This document shows, piece by piece, positions 7,408 to 13,908 of a stretch of DNA of 15,037 nucleotides. Under the pieces are notes generated by a model, which was given only the letters and a program-made list of their open reading frames with translations, was not told where the DNA came from and ran no database searches. The position numbers and the translations under genes are program-made. Location of the stretch: contig WQXZ01000027.1 of NCBI GenBank assembly GCA_009781525.1, positions 1 through 15,037 of the forward strand. The letters run 5' to 3'. The stretch comes from Coriobacteriia bacterium. Lineage in GTDB: Bacteria; Actinomycetota; Coriobacteriia; Coriobacteriales; UBA8131. Position 1 is the first letter of the stretch, and every line of letters starts with the position of its first letter.

Positions 7408-8415
7408 TTAAGCAGTCATCATGTGGCGAGCTAAGTCGACAACACGAACCGCATAAGCGCGCTCGTTGTCATACCATGCTACGACTTTGACCAGATTGCT
7501 TTTACCGCCCATGACCATGGTCAGGTTGGCGTCGAAGATGCATGAGTGCAGGTTGCCGATGACGTCGACTGAGACAATCGGGTCGGTGCAGTATTCTATA
7601 ATACCCATGAGCTCACCCTCGGCAGCTGCCAGCATGGCTGCATTGATTTCGTCTATGGTTACCTCACGCTCAAGCTCGACGGTCAGGTCGACCATTGAGG
7701 CATCCGGGGTCGGTACGCGGGTTGCAAATCCGTCAAGTTTGCCCTCAAGCTCGGGAAGCACTAAGGCGACCGATGTAGCGGCACCAGTGGTTGTCGGAAT
7801 GATTGACAGCGCGCCAGCCCTTGCACGGCGCAGATCGCTATGGGTACCGTCAAGGATATTCTGGTCGTTGGTATAGGCATGAATGGTGTTCATGTATCCG
7901 CGCACGATGCCGAACTCGTCTTGGAGCACCTTGGCTAGCGGGGCTAGGCAGTTTGTCGTACAAGACGCATTTGAGACGATGTGGTGATTCTCAGGATCAT
8001 AGTCCTTCTCGTTCACACCCATGACAAAAGTCGCGTCGACATTCTTACCCGGTGCAGTCAGGATGACTTTTTTCGCACCAGCTGTGATGTGTCCACCGGC
8101 TGACTCGGCATCGTTTAGCTTGCCGCTGGCTTCAATCACAATGTCTGCTCCCAGCTCGCTCCAGTTCAGCTGACTGACGTCACGAGAGTAGAGTCCCTTC
8201 ACAAAGGCGCCGTCTAAAACCAAGCCGTCGTCTCTCTTCTCCACAGTCTGAAACAGCCTGCCGTGCACAGAGTCATACTTGAGAAGATGGGCAATGGCAT
8301 CAACTTTAGTCAGGTCGTTGATACCTACGACTTCGAAATCCGGGTCTTTCATCATGGCGTATAGTGCCAATCTGCCTATGCGACCTAGTCCGCTGATTCC
8401 TGCTTTGATGGTCAT
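7408..8415 (-). CDS. gap: Glyceraldehyde-3-phosphate dehydrogenase (type I)
   Basis: A cytoplasmic enzyme, 335 aa, that oxidises glyceraldehyde 3-phosphate to 1,3-bisphosphoglycerate. Visible features are the Rossmann motif ISGLGRIGR (7-15), D34 typical of NAD rather than NADP preference, catalytic C152 in SNASCTTNCLAP, H179 in NTIHAYTNDQ, and the phosphate sites SCTT and RRARAGALSIIPTTTGAA. Start ATG 8413-8415 has AGGAG 6 nt upstream. The frame stays open to 8484, but the extra 23 residues match nothing in the family and run through the leader hairpins. The near-invariant NEWGYS of the C-terminal part reads NERAYA (317-322), a real departure. It heads the gap-pgk-tpiA-gpmI run. Confidence 0.97.
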   Translation of the reverse strand: MTIKAGISGLGRIGRLALYAMMKDPDFEVVGINDLTKVDAIAHLLKYDSVHGRLFQTVEKRDDGLVLDGAFVKGLYSRDVSQLNWSELGADIVIEASGKLNDAESAGGHITAGAKKVILTAPGKNVDATFVMGVNEKDYDPENHHIVSNASCTTNCLAPLAKVLQDEFGIVRGYMNTIHAYTNDQNILDGTHSDLRRARAGALSIIPTTTGAATSVALVLPELEGKLDGFATRVPTPDASMVDLTVELEREVTIDEINAAMLAAAEGELMGIIEYCTDPIVSVDVIGNLHSCIFDANLTMVMGGKSNLVKVVAWYDNERAYAVRVVDLARHMMTA

Positions 8416-8434
8416 CGAATACTCCTTTCGTTTG

Positions 8435-8485
8435 CCACCTTGTGGTGAGACCCCTACACTACTCACCTCTGCTTTGGTGAACACC
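8435..8485 (-). promoter_or_regulatory. Structured leader upstream of gap
   Basis: Complementary GGTG/CACC blocks alternate in the 70 nt before gap. GGTGAACACC (8476-8485) is a small dyad. GGTGAG (8444-8449) pairs perfectly with CTCACC (8462-8467). CCACC (8435-8439) can pair with GGTGG on the other strand pattern and so compete with that stem. The gap ribosome site lies just downstream. This could be an operator or a folding leader; no known riboswitch or CggR/Rex site was recognised. Confidence 0.35.
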
Positions 8486-8489
8486 TTGT

Positions 8490-8545
8490 ATGCACCCGGG
8501 TGTCGGGTACCTTTGATCCTGCATGCACCCGGGTGTCGGGTACCT
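8490..8545. repeat. Two copies of a 23-bp direct repeat in the whiA-gap spacer
   Basis: Identical copies at 8490-8512 and 8523-8545 start ATGCACCCGGGTGTCGGG. Each holds the palindromes CACCCGGGTG and GGTACC. The period is 33 bp. They lie upstream of gap, where its promoter would be expected. Confidence 0.85.
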
Positions 8546-8625
8546 GCGAGACAGTTGCCAGCAGGCGGATTGCCTGTGGGTGATGCCTCGTAGGTGGGCT
8601 TTGACCTACCTGCGAGACGGTTGCC
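8541..8625. repeat. Second direct repeat pair and hairpins after whiA
   Basis: TACCTGCGAGACRGTTGCC occurs at 8541-8559 and 8607-8625 with one mismatch. Between the copies are two stems, CAGGC-ggatt-GCCTG (8562-8576) and GTAGGT...ACCTAC (8590-8595 and 8604-8609). No T-run follows, so neither is a standard terminator for whiA. Confidence 0.75.
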
Positions 8626-8628
8626 TGA

Positions 8629-9558
8629 TCAGTCTTTTACCGCGTTCAGGCTTTCGCGGGCAATAGCCTCGATTCGTCTTACTCTATGATAGACCGCCGA
8701 CTTCGAAAGCGGTGGATTAGCCAACTCTCCCAATTCTCTAAGCGACACTTCTGGATGGTTCAGGCGTAACTCTGCCAGCTGCCGGAGGGCGATCGGCAAA
8801 GTCTCAAGTCGGCGCGTCTCAGCCAGGTGGCGAATCGCCTTGATCTGCTCAAGCGAGGCATCGATCGACTTTGCCTGATTCGCCATCTCTGCATTCAGGC
8901 GGCGATTGACATCATTCCTGAGGGATTTGGTTACCAGCACATTCTCCATCGACAGGCGGCTGGCGTGCGCACCGACCAGTGCCAGAAAATCTGTGATCGG
9001 CTCGGCACCCTTCAAGTACAGCACCCAGGAATTGCGCCGGCTAAGCGACCGTGCAGGAATGCCTAACGAAACCATCAGAGCAACCAGGCCATTTGCCAGA
9101 GCCTGGGTCGGACAGCTGAGCTCGAAATGAAAATCGCCTTGCGGATTCGAGATAAAGCCACCAGCCAAAAAAGCGCCGCGTATATAAGCGACAGCATTCT
9201 CGGGACGCGCCACGATTCGCGGATCGATACCCAGCTCATGGCCTTCTTTATCAATGATACCCATATCGATCAGCGCCTGCTCCAGCCCGATCTGAGCCGG
9301 AACGATAATCTGGTAACTGAAAGTTTTATGTAGTTGACTTTTTCGAGTACCGATTTCGGTCTTCAGCTGATAGATCGCATGCAAAAAACGCACCATCGTA
9401 CGCGCCACTACTGCTGTCTCGGTAGAAAGCTCAAGACGATATGAGCCTGAAATACGACCTTGAATGTGAATCAGTGCTGCTAGCTCTGCCTTGCAGGCTG
9501 CCAGGCTCTCGGGAATCAGACGACTCAGTTCGTCTTTCACTTCGGCTGTAAACGACAT
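8629..9558 (-). CDS. whiA: WhiA-type DNA-binding cell-division/sporulation regulator
   Basis: A 309-aa protein of the WhiA (DUF199) family: an N-terminal LAGLIDADG-homing-endonuclease-like domain without nuclease function, followed by a C-terminal helix-turn-helix. Family marks are the N-terminus MSFTAEVKDELSR, the segment RGAFLAGGFIS (about 127-137), ALRQLAELRLNHPEVSLREL and LSKSAVYHRVRRI (about 284-296). In Streptomyces WhiA activates sporulation-division genes; in Bacillus it affects division and chromosome segregation. ATG 9556-9558 is chosen because it matches the conserved family start. A GTG at 9565-9567, overlapping the yvcK stop as GTGA, is the alternative and adds three residues. 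It is translationally coupled to yvcK. Confidence 0.95.
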   Translation of the reverse strand: MSFTAEVKDELSRLIPESLAACKAELAALIHIQGRISGSYRLELSTETAVVARTMVRFLHAIYQLKTEIGTRKSQLHKTFSYQIIVPAQIGLEQALIDMGIIDKEGHELGIDPRIVARPENAVAYIRGAFLAGGFISNPQGDFHFELSCPTQALANGLVALMVSLGIPARSLSRRNSWVLYLKGAEPITDFLALVGAHASRLSMENVLVTKSLRNDVNRRLNAEMANQAKSIDASLEQIKAIRHLAETRRLETLPIALRQLAELRLNHPEVSLRELGELANPPLSKSAVYHRVRRIEAIARESLNAVKD

Positions 9559-9563
9559 TACAG

Positions 9564-10568
9564 TCACGCCTCTGCTACCTCACACATAACATCAATGAAC
9601 AACCTGCCTAGCGCTTCAACGCTATGCCAGGTTGGTCTGATCGGATCAACTAACGAGCGGACGATTAGCCTCACACCAAGGTCTGCAAAACGCTCGGTGT
9701 CGTCATCTTCGACCGGCACTCGTTTGATATAGCTTAACTCATCCGGCAAAGGCTCAGGATCATGAACCACGACATAATCGAGCAATCCCCGCATCCCATG
9801 TCTGAGCAAAGCGTCCGCATGCTGATAGGCCGTCATACCGCGCGTCTCACCCTGCGTGTCAGCCAGCGAACAAACGAACACCTTCTGAGCCGAACTCTGC
9901 CTGATGGCATCGATCACCCCCGGAACCAACAGGTTCGGAATAATCGAGGTAAATAGCGATCCCGGCCCCAATACCACCAGATCTGCGTCAATGATCGCCT
10001 GCAAAGCCGGCTGGTAAGCTTCCGGATCGGCAGGCTCTAGACAAACTGAATGAATCGCATTCTCAGATCGCGTCAGATGAGCCTGTCCTGTGATCTCATT
10101 TCCATCAATGGTACGACCAACCAGCTCAATACTTTCTAATGTAGATGGATAAACCCTCCCTCGTGTTTGCAGAAGCTGCTCACATAACTCGATAGCTTTC
10201 GGTAATGAACCAGATGTCTCAAGCAGCGTAGAGAGAATCAGGTTTCCCAGTGGGTGGTGGTTAACATATGGCAGTCGCTGAGTGAATGCCTGCACCCAGA
10301 CCGACTCTTGATCGGCAGCCATGCTGACCAAGCATTTGCGGATATCGCCTGGCGGCAATATACCTAGTTGCTCGCGTAGAAGCCCACTTGAGCCTCCGTC
10401 ATCTGACATGGCAACAACAGCAGTGACCTGGGCATTCACACTCAGCAAGGTTCGGATGCTAACCGGTGCTCCGGTGCCGCCACCGATAACCACACAACGG
10501 TAGCCTTCCAGGTCTTCAGTGTCTATTGAGGCATTGCTCTGCTGCAGGTTAACGGAGTTCTTATCCAT
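9564..10568 (-). CDS. yvcK: YvcK/CofD-like gluconeogenesis factor
   Basis: A 334-aa cytoplasmic protein of the YvcK/CofD-like family, which binds UDP-sugars. Family members are needed for growth on gluconeogenic carbon sources and for normal cell shape. Motifs are GGGTG (29-33), MSDDGGSSG (54-62), LPPGDIRKCL (71-80), HPLGNL (105-110) and GPGSLFTSIIPNLL (201-214). The frame is open to 10634, inside rapZ, but the ATG at 10566-10568 with GAGGGG just upstream is preferred. It overlaps the end of rapZ by 8 nt. The stop overlaps a possible GTG of whiA. The first 20 residues are a variable tail. Confidence 0.94.
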   Translation of the reverse strand: MDKNSVNLQQSNASIDTEDLEGYRCVVIGGGTGAPVSIRTLLSVNAQVTAVVAMSDDGGSSGLLREQLGILPPGDIRKCLVSMAADQESVWVQAFTQRLPYVNHHPLGNLILSTLLETSGSLPKAIELCEQLLQTRGRVYPSTLESIELVGRTIDGNEITGQAHLTRSENAIHSVCLEPADPEAYQPALQAIIDADLVVLGPGSLFTSIIPNLLVPGVIDAIRQSSAQKVFVCSLADTQGETRGMTAYQHADALLRHGMRGLLDYVVVHDPEPLPDELSYIKRVPVEDDDTERFADLGVRLIVRSLVDPIRPTWHSVEALGRLFIDVMCEVAEA

Positions 10569-11535
10569 TTGCCCCTCTAATATTTGCCATGGCAATGTCG
10601 CGATGGAGGACTGAGATTTTATAGCCGTGCTCAATCAGATAATTCGCGGTTCGCTCGACTAATACCACGCTGCGGTGTTGTCCACCGGTACAGCCGATTG
10701 CCAGCAACAGATGCTGCTTACCTTCGGCCACATAGCCAGGCATGACCACATCAAGCAGATTGAACCAGTTTTCTAAGAAGCGCTGCGTTTGCCCGGACTC
10801 AAGCACGAAGGCGCGCACCAGATCATCGAGGCCGGTCAGCTCCTGCAGTTCGGGCTCGTAGTGCGGGTTTGGCAGAAAGCGTACGTCCATTACCAGGTCT
10901 GACTCCATGGGAATACCGTATTTGAATCCGAAAGAGTAGATTGTGACAGACAGCGCTGCCTGCTCAGAGGTTTGGCTGAAGATCTGGTGGATGCGGCGGC
11001 GCAGCTCACGGGTGTCGGTATTGGATGTGTCGATGATAAAGTCGGCGATCTCGCGCATACTTGCCAGCAGCCGACGCTCGGTATTGATAGCCGAGCTGAT
11101 GGTGTTCGAGTCTGCACTCAGGGGATGCCTGCGACGTGTCGCCTTGTAACGAGCCAGCAAGACTTCAGAGGAGGTCTCTAGAAACAAAACAGTGACCTTG
11201 ACACCGATCTCGCGGATGCGCTCCAGTTCGGTATTCAGCTCGCTGAAGAACTCCTGTGCCCTGATGTCGCATACCACAGCTAGTCGCCTACGATTTGAGC
11301 TGGTCAGGCCAGCCAAAGCAACCAAGTTCATCAGTAGCGACGGGGGAAGATTATCTATGCAGAAGAAGCCTATATCCTCAAGGGCTCGCATTGCTTCGGT
11401 GCGCCCTGCTCCGGACATACCGGTAATGACTACAAGGCTAGGCTCAGGTGTATGGCCACCAAGACCATCTGGTGAATCGAATAAGGCATCCTGATTATCT
11501 GCAGGCAAAGTGCTATCAGCTGTCTGATCTACCAA
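10561..11535 (-). CDS. rapZ: RapZ/YvcJ-family nucleotide-binding protein
   Basis: About 324 aa. In E. coli RapZ is an RNA-binding adaptor for glucosamine-6-phosphate sensing; in Gram-positives YvcJ binds and hydrolyses nucleotides. The role here is inferred. An N-terminal P-loop GMSGAGRT (39-46) carries Arg where the Walker A Lys usually stands, followed by a CDIR Walker-B-like segment. The C-terminal domain is well conserved: SFGFKYGIPMESDLVMDVRF, LPNPHY, LTG.DD and the Cys/His-bearing GCTGGQHRSV. TTG at 11533-11535 with GGGAG 5 nt upstream is the preferred start. GTG at 11575-11577 gives 338 aa, but it has only a weak ribosome site and adds an unlikely hydrophobic stretch. It is first in the rapZ-yvcK-whiA operon. 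Confidence 0.93.
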   Translation of the reverse strand: MVDQTADSTLPADNQDALFDSPDGLGGHTPEPSLVVITGMSGAGRTEAMRALEDIGFFCIDNLPPSLLMNLVALAGLTSSNRRRLAVVCDIRAQEFFSELNTELERIREIGVKVTVLFLETSSEVLLARYKATRRRHPLSADSNTISSAINTERRLLASMREIADFIIDTSNTDTRELRRRIHQIFSQTSEQAALSVTIYSFGFKYGIPMESDLVMDVRFLPNPHYEPELQELTGLDDLVRAFVLESGQTQRFLENWFNLLDVVMPGYVAEGKQHLLLAIGCTGGQHRSVVLVERTANYLIEHGYKISVLHRDIAMANIRGANG

Positions 11536-11695
11536 AACTGCTCCCACGTAAACGCATACCCTAGCCAAAGCTACCACGACAAAACCTATGTAGTCAGTTT
11601 AGCAAATCGCTCTTTGATCCGGTTGCGTTGCCAGGAGCTTGTTAGTCAGTTGGCATGTTGTAACGGTATGGCAATTCTGTTGGTTACAGCGACAA

Positions 11696-11810
11696 GCGCT
11701 CTCGCGGCGCTAGCCACGCTCTTCCAGTCGCTGCGTTAACCGTACTAGCCACGGTTTATCGCGCTCTCGCGGCGCTAGCCACGCTCTTCCAGTCGCTGCG
11801 CTAACCGCAC
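11696..11810. repeat. 65-bp-period GC-rich tandem repeat upstream of rapZ
   Basis: A 50-bp unit starting GCGCTCTCGCGGCGCTAGCC occurs at 11696-11745 and again at 11761-11810 with two mismatches; 15 bp separate the copies. The first copy ends in a small stem, AACCGT-actagcc-ACGGTT (11738-11756). It is not CRISPR-like: only two copies, and the spacer is not of array type. Confidence 0.88.
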
Positions 11811-11860
11811 CCGTCCCGTCGCCGCACTTGCCATGCCTGTCCCGCAGCGCGCCTTGATAA

Positions 11861-12055
11861 GCTAGCATAATAGCTTTTTCACAAAATTTCCACTTAGGCG
11901 ACAGGTTTTTGCCGCTTTATTAGGTTTATCTCTACAACCTAACTAAAATCTGTTGCATATGCAACCAAATTGTTGCATATGCAACAGAGCAGCAAGCGAA
12001 CCAGCGGATTCTTGTCTCCCAAGTGGAAATTTTGTGAAAAAGCTAGCTCACTAGC
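11861..12055. repeat. Long-dyad element with 33-bp terminal inverted repeats and nested hairpins
   Basis: The left arm 11871-11903 (TAGCTTTTTCACAAAATTTC...) is the reverse complement of the right arm 12013-12045 with two mismatches. After a 5-bp gap the match continues outward for GCTAG (11861-11865 with 12051-12055). Inside, CCGCT (11912-11916) can pair with AGCGG (12003-12007), TTAGGTT (11920-11926) pairs with AACCTAA (11936-11942), and two GTTGCATATGCAAC palindromes follow. No protein fits inside and no clear target-site duplication flanks it. It could be a transposase-less mobile element (MITE), a structured RNA or an invertible segment. The element is certain as sequence; its function is unknown. 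Confidence 0.8.
11949..11988. promoter_or_regulatory. Twin palindromes, 20 bp apart
   Basis: GTTGCATATGCAAC is perfectly palindromic and occurs at 11952-11965 and 11972-11985. The pair is embedded in a larger dyad, 11949-11965 with 11972-11988 (17-bp arms, 6-bp centre). A spacing of 20 bp, about two helical turns, suits two dimers bound on one DNA face. A hairpin role within the surrounding element is equally possible. Confidence 0.5.
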
Positions 12056-12169
12056 GTGCACGGAGGCTGAGGTCTGCAGATCTCTGTCGCTTGCCCACGC
12101 CTGGCAGCCGTCTGGGCAACCGCCTGACACCCAACTCCAGTCATCGCTCGGAGCTCCAAATACTACAGC

Positions 12170-12199
12170 AAAATGCCCCCGCTTATACAGACGAGGGCA
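12170..12199 (-). terminator. Intrinsic terminator after the URO-D gene
   Basis: Read on the minus strand, TGCCCTCG (12192-12199) pairs with CGGGGGCA (12174-12181) over a 10-nt loop. The stem has 8 bp, one of them a G-T wobble, and four T follow directly (12170-12173). It starts about 30 nt after the URO-D stop codon. Confidence 0.72.
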
Positions 12200-12231
12200 C
12201 TCTGATTATACGATGCTTCTTGAAGATGCTT

Positions 12232-13224
12232 CTAGAAGTAGGTGTACCTGATCTCATCGAATTCGTCATAGATCCACTGCATAAACTGCTTCTCGATGTC
12301 GCGGTTTGCTACCATGTTCTCAATACCGCCACGGTTGAAAGCATAGCTTCCGCCGGGGGCAATGCGAGAGATGTAGTCGCGGAAGGTTGCGCGAACCTCT
12401 TCTTCGGTCGTATCATCTTTGATGAAGCGGATATCATAACCCTGGCACATGACCAGCTTGCGTCCGAACTTCTCCTTAATACCAAAAACGTCATTCGAGG
12501 ACTGTACCGGATCCCAGAAGCTGACGCCCATGCCAACCAGATCATCTAGGAATGGCTCAAAGTAGCCACAGTTATGATGACCGACTGGAATATCAGCCTC
12601 AACAAAAACATCATAGTAGCGCTTCCATGCAGGCGCAAAGATATCTCTGAACATCTCAAGAGATACAAATGGGTTGCGCTCATGAGCGATATCGTCACCG
12701 AAAGTACCGTAGTCTGGCCTGTAGTAGTAAACATACTTCTTCGCCATCTCTACTGTGTAGTCGCAGATCGCATTAAGCATGTCCTTGACTTCATCTGGCT
12801 CTTCGAAGCATGCCATCAAGCCATCAGTAAAGCCCATAACGCCAACCAGGTTCTGGAAAAACCCACCCAGGCCTGTTCCGCCAGCGAACGGCAGGTCAGG
12901 ATTGTGATTATCACGTGCCTGCTGCGCGGCATCCTGCCAGGCAGAGTCGCTGATCTCGCTGGGATCGGGCAACTTGATGACGTCGCGCCACTTAGTGATA
13001 TCAGTTAGCACAAAGTCATGCGTCTTGGGCATTGCAGCGCCGACAATACCACCAGAATCTCTGACCATCTCGACACCGAACATGCTCCTCATCACACCAT
13101 CTTCGCTTGGCTCAGGCCGGAAGAACGGAGGTGAAGCCATCCCCCACCAAAGACTGTACGTGGAGAGATACTCAGCGTCCTCCCCCTTGATCAACCTCAT
13201 AAAATTATCCCGTGTGCTTAGCAT
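12232..13224 (-). CDS. URO-D-fold family protein, methyltransferase-like
   Basis: A 330-aa protein of the uroporphyrinogen decarboxylase (URO-D) superfamily. It is unlikely to be HemE, because the HemE signature segments are missing. It resembles the MtaA/MtbA-like branch, whose members move methyl groups between corrinoid proteins, CoM and O- or N-methyl substrates. Of the zinc motif His-x-Cys...Cys, HNC is present (H217, C219 in GHHNCG). The usual late Cys is replaced by Gly (RGGI, 298-301); C260 in MCQG might substitute. ATG 13222-13224 has AGGAGG upstream. The gene stands alone: a promoter and palindrome lie upstream and a terminator downstream. No corrinoid protein is in the window, so the substrate is unknown. 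Confidence 0.8.
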   Translation of the reverse strand: MLSTRDNFMRLIKGEDAEYLSTYSLWWGMASPPFFRPEPSEDGVMRSMFGVEMVRDSGGIVGAAMPKTHDFVLTDITKWRDVIKLPDPSEISDSAWQDAAQQARDNHNPDLPFAGGTGLGGFFQNLVGVMGFTDGLMACFEEPDEVKDMLNAICDYTVEMAKKYVYYYRPDYGTFGDDIAHERNPFVSLEMFRDIFAPAWKRYYDVFVEADIPVGHHNCGYFEPFLDDLVGMGVSFWDPVQSSNDVFGIKEKFGRKLVMCQGYDIRFIKDDTTEEEVRATFRDYISRIAPGGSYAFNRGGIENMVANRDIEKQFMQWIYDEFDEIRYTYF

Positions 13225-13262
13225 TCCCTACCTCCTTTTCGGATAGACCAATAACCGCTTAC

Positions 13263-13279
13263 TGCATATTGTATATGCA
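13263..13279. promoter_or_regulatory. Operator-like palindrome over the URO-D promoter
   Basis: TGCATAT-tgt-ATATGCA is a perfect inverted repeat with 7-bp arms and a 3-bp centre. It covers the likely -10 box of the URO-D gene, a classic repressor position. Its half-site TGCATAT also occurs in the twin palindromes at 11952-11985. Confidence 0.5.
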
Positions 13280-13299
13280 TTTCGGCTTAAATCTGTTAA
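13270..13299 (-). promoter_or_regulatory. Probable promoter of the URO-D gene
   Basis: On the minus strand: -35 TTAACA (13294-13299, 5 of 6) and -10 TATACA (13270-13275, 4 of 6), 18 bp apart. An alternative -10, TACAAT, sits 2 bp further on at a 20-bp spacing. The leader is about 40 nt. Confidence 0.45.
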
Positions 13300-13374
13300 C
13301 TGGTGCAAGCAGTATAAAAATGGTGATTGATGGCGCAGGATATTATGCGTCGAAGTCGCCAGACTCGGTGATGG

Positions 13375-13893
13375 TTAGTCTCTCAGCGAACGATCCTTCA
13401 GCGCCCTGTCTATCTCCCGCTTACTGTCTCGGGCAATCATTGAAGATCGCTTGTCATGCGTCTTCTTACCCCGCGCTAACACTAGCTCAACCTTAACCAG
13501 ATTGTTTACACTGAAATATATGGAGAAAGGCACGAGCGTTAAACCTGCCTGCGTCACCTTCTCGGACAGATAGCGGATCTGCTTTTTATGCAGCAGTAGT
13601 CGTCTGCGGCGGTCGGGGTCCTGGTTCGCCCGGTTGCCATGACTATACGGCTTGATGTGCAAGCCAAGCAGCCAAACCTCACCGGCTCGGATAATCGCGA
13701 AGGTGTCGGTCAGCTGCCCACCACCTTCGCGTAATGAGCGCACCTCCGTACCGGTCAGTTCGATGCCGGCTTCAAAGGTTTCAATCCGTTCGTAATCAAA
13801 GCTGGCACGGCGGTTTCTGGCAATCGTTTTCGGAGCCTTTGTCTTGCTACCTGCTTTGCTTGCCGCGCCTTTGCTGTTTTTGTTCTTGCTCAT
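13375..13893 (-). CDS. smpB: SsrA-binding protein SmpB
   Basis: A 172-aa cytoplasmic protein that binds tmRNA and delivers it to stalled ribosomes (trans-translation). Conserved segments are ARNRRASFDY (25-34), EAGIELTGTEVRSLR (41-55), RRRRLLLH (95-102), LVPFSIYF (120-127), KVELVLARGKK (134-144) and HDKR (146-149), with a basic C-terminal tail. A Lys/Ala/Ser-rich tail of about 20 residues precedes the core. The ATG at 13891-13893 has no clear Shine-Dalgarno site. It lies only 15 nt after the M42 peptidase stop, so translation is probably coupled. The tmRNA gene itself was not seen in the window. Confidence 0.97.
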   Translation of the reverse strand: MSKNKNSKGAASKAGSKTKAPKTIARNRRASFDYERIETFEAGIELTGTEVRSLREGGGQLTDTFAIIRAGEVWLLGLHIKPYSHGNRANQDPDRRRRLLLHKKQIRYLSEKVTQAGLTLVPFSIYFSVNNLVKVELVLARGKKTHDKRSSMIARDSKREIDRALKDRSLRD

Positions 13894-13908
13894 ACTGCCA
13901 TTTTAGCT

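Larger units (their letters stand above)
11578..12231. other. 650-bp intergenic region between rapZ and the URO-D gene
   Basis: No frame here shows family-like protein sequence or a ribosome site. From left to right it holds an unassigned upstream region of rapZ (no clear promoter found), the 65-bp tandem repeat, the long-dyad element at 11861-12055, a spacer, and the URO-D terminator at 12170-12199. Confidence 0.7.

Noticed and set aside
8416..8484. 23-residue N-terminal extension of GAPDH
   Set aside because: It matches nothing in the family, while AGGAG precedes the ATG at 8413-8415, where the conserved Rossmann start begins.
8476..8485. Rex or CggR operator before gap
   Set aside because: GGTGAACACC is palindromic but does not fit the TTGTG...CACAA Rex pattern, and no CggR gene is nearby.
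11696..11810. CRISPR array
   Set aside because: Only two 50-bp units, a single 15-bp spacer and no cas genes.
11949..11988. dif or replication-terminus site
   Set aside because: The arms are perfect palindromes of one motif and do not resemble the XerCD-site architecture with its 6-bp central region and unlike arms.
12091..12549. 152-codon plus-strand frame
   Set aside because: Mostly antisense to the URO-D gene, no ribosome site and no recognisable motif.
13225..13374. tmRNA (ssrA) near smpB
   Set aside because: The gap is too short, and no tRNA-Ala-like ends or tag sequence are seen here or elsewhere in the window.
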